The notes under the pieces were generated by a model. That model did no database searches, was not told the origin of the DNA, and saw only the letters and a program-made list of their open reading frames with translations. The position numbers were made by a program, and so were the translations under genes. A stretch of DNA of 64,000 nucleotides, from NCBI RefSeq assembly GCF_005503555.1, contig NZ_SCNG01000002.1:372001-436000 (forward strand), written 5' to 3'. Shown here piece by piece: positions 63,169-64,000 of the stretch. Numbering within the stretch: the stretch's first letter is position 1; each line of letters opens with the position of its first letter. This DNA comes from Rudaea sp. 3F27F6. GTDB taxonomy: Bacteria > Pseudomonadota > Gammaproteobacteria > Xanthomonadales > Rhodanobacteraceae.

Positions 63169-64000
63169 TCAGGCCAGTTCTTTGTGTAGTTCCTGCAGGC
63201 TGAAAACGTCGCCGCCGCTGCGGAAGTCGAGCGAATGCACCAGCGCGCGCGCACCGGCGACCGTGGTCGAATAGGTGATGCGCTGCTGCAGCGCCTCGCG
63301 GCGGATCGAGAACGAATCGGTGATCGCCTGCCGGCCTTCGGTGGTGTTGACGATGAAGACGATTTCGCCGTTCTTGATCGCATCGAGGATGTGCGGGCGG
63401 CCTTCGAGCACCTTGTTGATGCGCTCGCAGGCAACGCCGTGCTCGATGAGATAGCTGTGCGTGCCCGCAGTCGCGATCAGGCTGTAGCCGCGGCGCGCCA
63501 GATCCTGCGCGACCGGCAGCAGGCGCGGCTTGTCGGCGTCGCGCACCGACACAAACACTTTGCCGACCTTCGGCGCGGAAATATTCGCCGCCTCGTGCGC
63601 GCGTGCGAACGCGGCGCCGAAGCTGCGGCCGACGCCCATCACTTCGCCGGTCGAGCGCATCTCGGGGCCGAGAATCGGGTCGACGTTCTGGAACTTTGCA
63701 AATGGGAAGATCGCTTCCTTGACCGAGTAGTAGTCGGGCACGATTTCACGCGTCGCGCCCTGTTCGGCAAGGCTCTTGCCGGCCATGCAGCGCGCGGCGA
63801 TCTTGGCCAGCGATACGCCGGTCGCCTTGCACACGAACGGCACGGTGCGCGAAGCGCGCGGATTGACTTCGAGGATGTAGATCGTCGAGTCGCCGTTCTC
63901 CTGCGCGATCGCGAACTGGGTGTTCATCAGGCCGACGACCTTGAGTTCACGGGCCATCTGGGTGACCTGCGCGCGCAGCTCGTTCTGCACTTTTTCGCTG
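63169..64000 (-). CDS. carB: Carbamoyl-phosphate synthase large subunit, C-terminal part
   Basis: The last 277 codons are in the window; the frame runs out at base 64000. It ends with the allosteric MGS-like domain (from about KVFVSVRDADKPRLLPVAQ; NTTEGRQAITDSFSIRREAL binds UMP and ornithine in the family). The preceding part is the end of the second ATP-grasp half, with LEVNPRASRTVPF. The large subunit makes carbamoyl phosphate for arginine and pyrimidine synthesis. greA follows after 135 bases. Confidence 0.95.
   Translation of the reverse strand, partial: SEKVQNELRAQVTQMARELKVVGLMNTQFAIAQENGDSTIYILEVNPRASRTVPFVCKATGVSLAKIAARCMAGKSLAEQGATREIVPDYYSVKEAIFPFAKFQNVDPILGPEMRSTGEVMGVGRSFGAAFARAHEAANISAPKVGKVFVSVRDADKPRLLPVAQDLARRGYSLIATAGTHSYLIEHGVACERINKVLEGRPHILDAIKNGEIVFIVNTTEGRQAITDSFSIRREALQQRITYSTTVAGARALVHSLDFRSGGDVFSLQELHKELA

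Overview
The window is GC-rich, densely coded DNA from a gammaproteobacterium, most likely of the order Lysobacterales (Xanthomonadales, perhaps Rhodanobacteraceae). The placement rests on gene content and order: a fused aspartokinase/homoserine dehydrogenase in thrABC with a Thr/Ile-rich leader peptide, an mnmA-hflD pair, and the block carB-greA-rpfE-like-recJ ... prfB-lysS that is familiar from xanthomonads. No phage, insertion sequence or CRISPR array was seen. The largest accessory loci are surface proteins and signalling genes.

Layout. 1-1.9 kb: tail of a Nudix hydrolase, mnmA and hflD, overlapping. 1.9-4.2 kb: an AT-rich gap and a secreted collagen-like protein. 4.3-10 kb: acnA, a sulfotransferase-family gene and fadD. 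10.1-15.8 kb (minus strand): a membrane PAS-GGDEF-EAL protein directly downstream of a gene that closely resembles the 1-alkene-forming iron oxidase UndA, then a membrane-anchored FGE-fold protein without the usual C-terminal cysteines. 16-20.3 kb: rnd, a second collagen-like secreted protein with three 125-residue repeats, and a small secreted protein with a sorting-signal-like tail. 20.3-23.8 kb (minus): an ECF sigma factor followed by a receptor-type Ser/Thr kinase. 23.9-28.9 kb: thrL-thrA-thrB-thrC. 28.9-29.1 kb: tRNA-Ala(CGC). 29.1-31.1 kb: an XRE/MmyB-type regulator divergent from a Tat-exported alpha/beta hydrolase. 31.4-42.9 kb (minus): one gene for a 3833-residue secreted protein with 17 near-identical four-cysteine DUF11-type repeats. 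42.9-49.5 kb: an 850-bp gap with a Crp/Clp-like site, then a response regulator, a cytosolic hybrid histidine kinase and a REC-GGDEF diguanylate cyclase. 49.5-54.7 kb: a YcaQ-type protein, an EF-hand protein, a Tyr/Gly-rich lipoprotein, an FMN reductase, a rhomboid protease, CorA and a YdeI-like protein. 54.7-64 kb (minus except a LysR gene): lysS, prfB with its +1 frameshift site, a Tat-exported duplicated-domain protein, recJ, an rpfE-like gene, greA and the 3' part of carB.

How parts may fit together. Two clusters handle cyclic di-GMP (10-13 kb and 43.7-49.5 kb). The latter lies beside the giant surface protein, and a Clp-type site lies in the shared upstream region, which would suit c-di-GMP control of adhesion (inference). 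The collagen-like, repeat-rich and sorting-tail proteins suggest an elaborate cell surface. The most unusual metabolic item is the UndA-like gene, in an apparent two-gene operon with the PAS-GGDEF-EAL protein and 3 kb from fadD. Amino-acid biosynthesis (thr operon), RNA processing and translation (mnmA, rnd, prfB, lysS, greA) make up the housekeeping content. All functional calls are from reading the sequence and from memory of the families; no database search was run.
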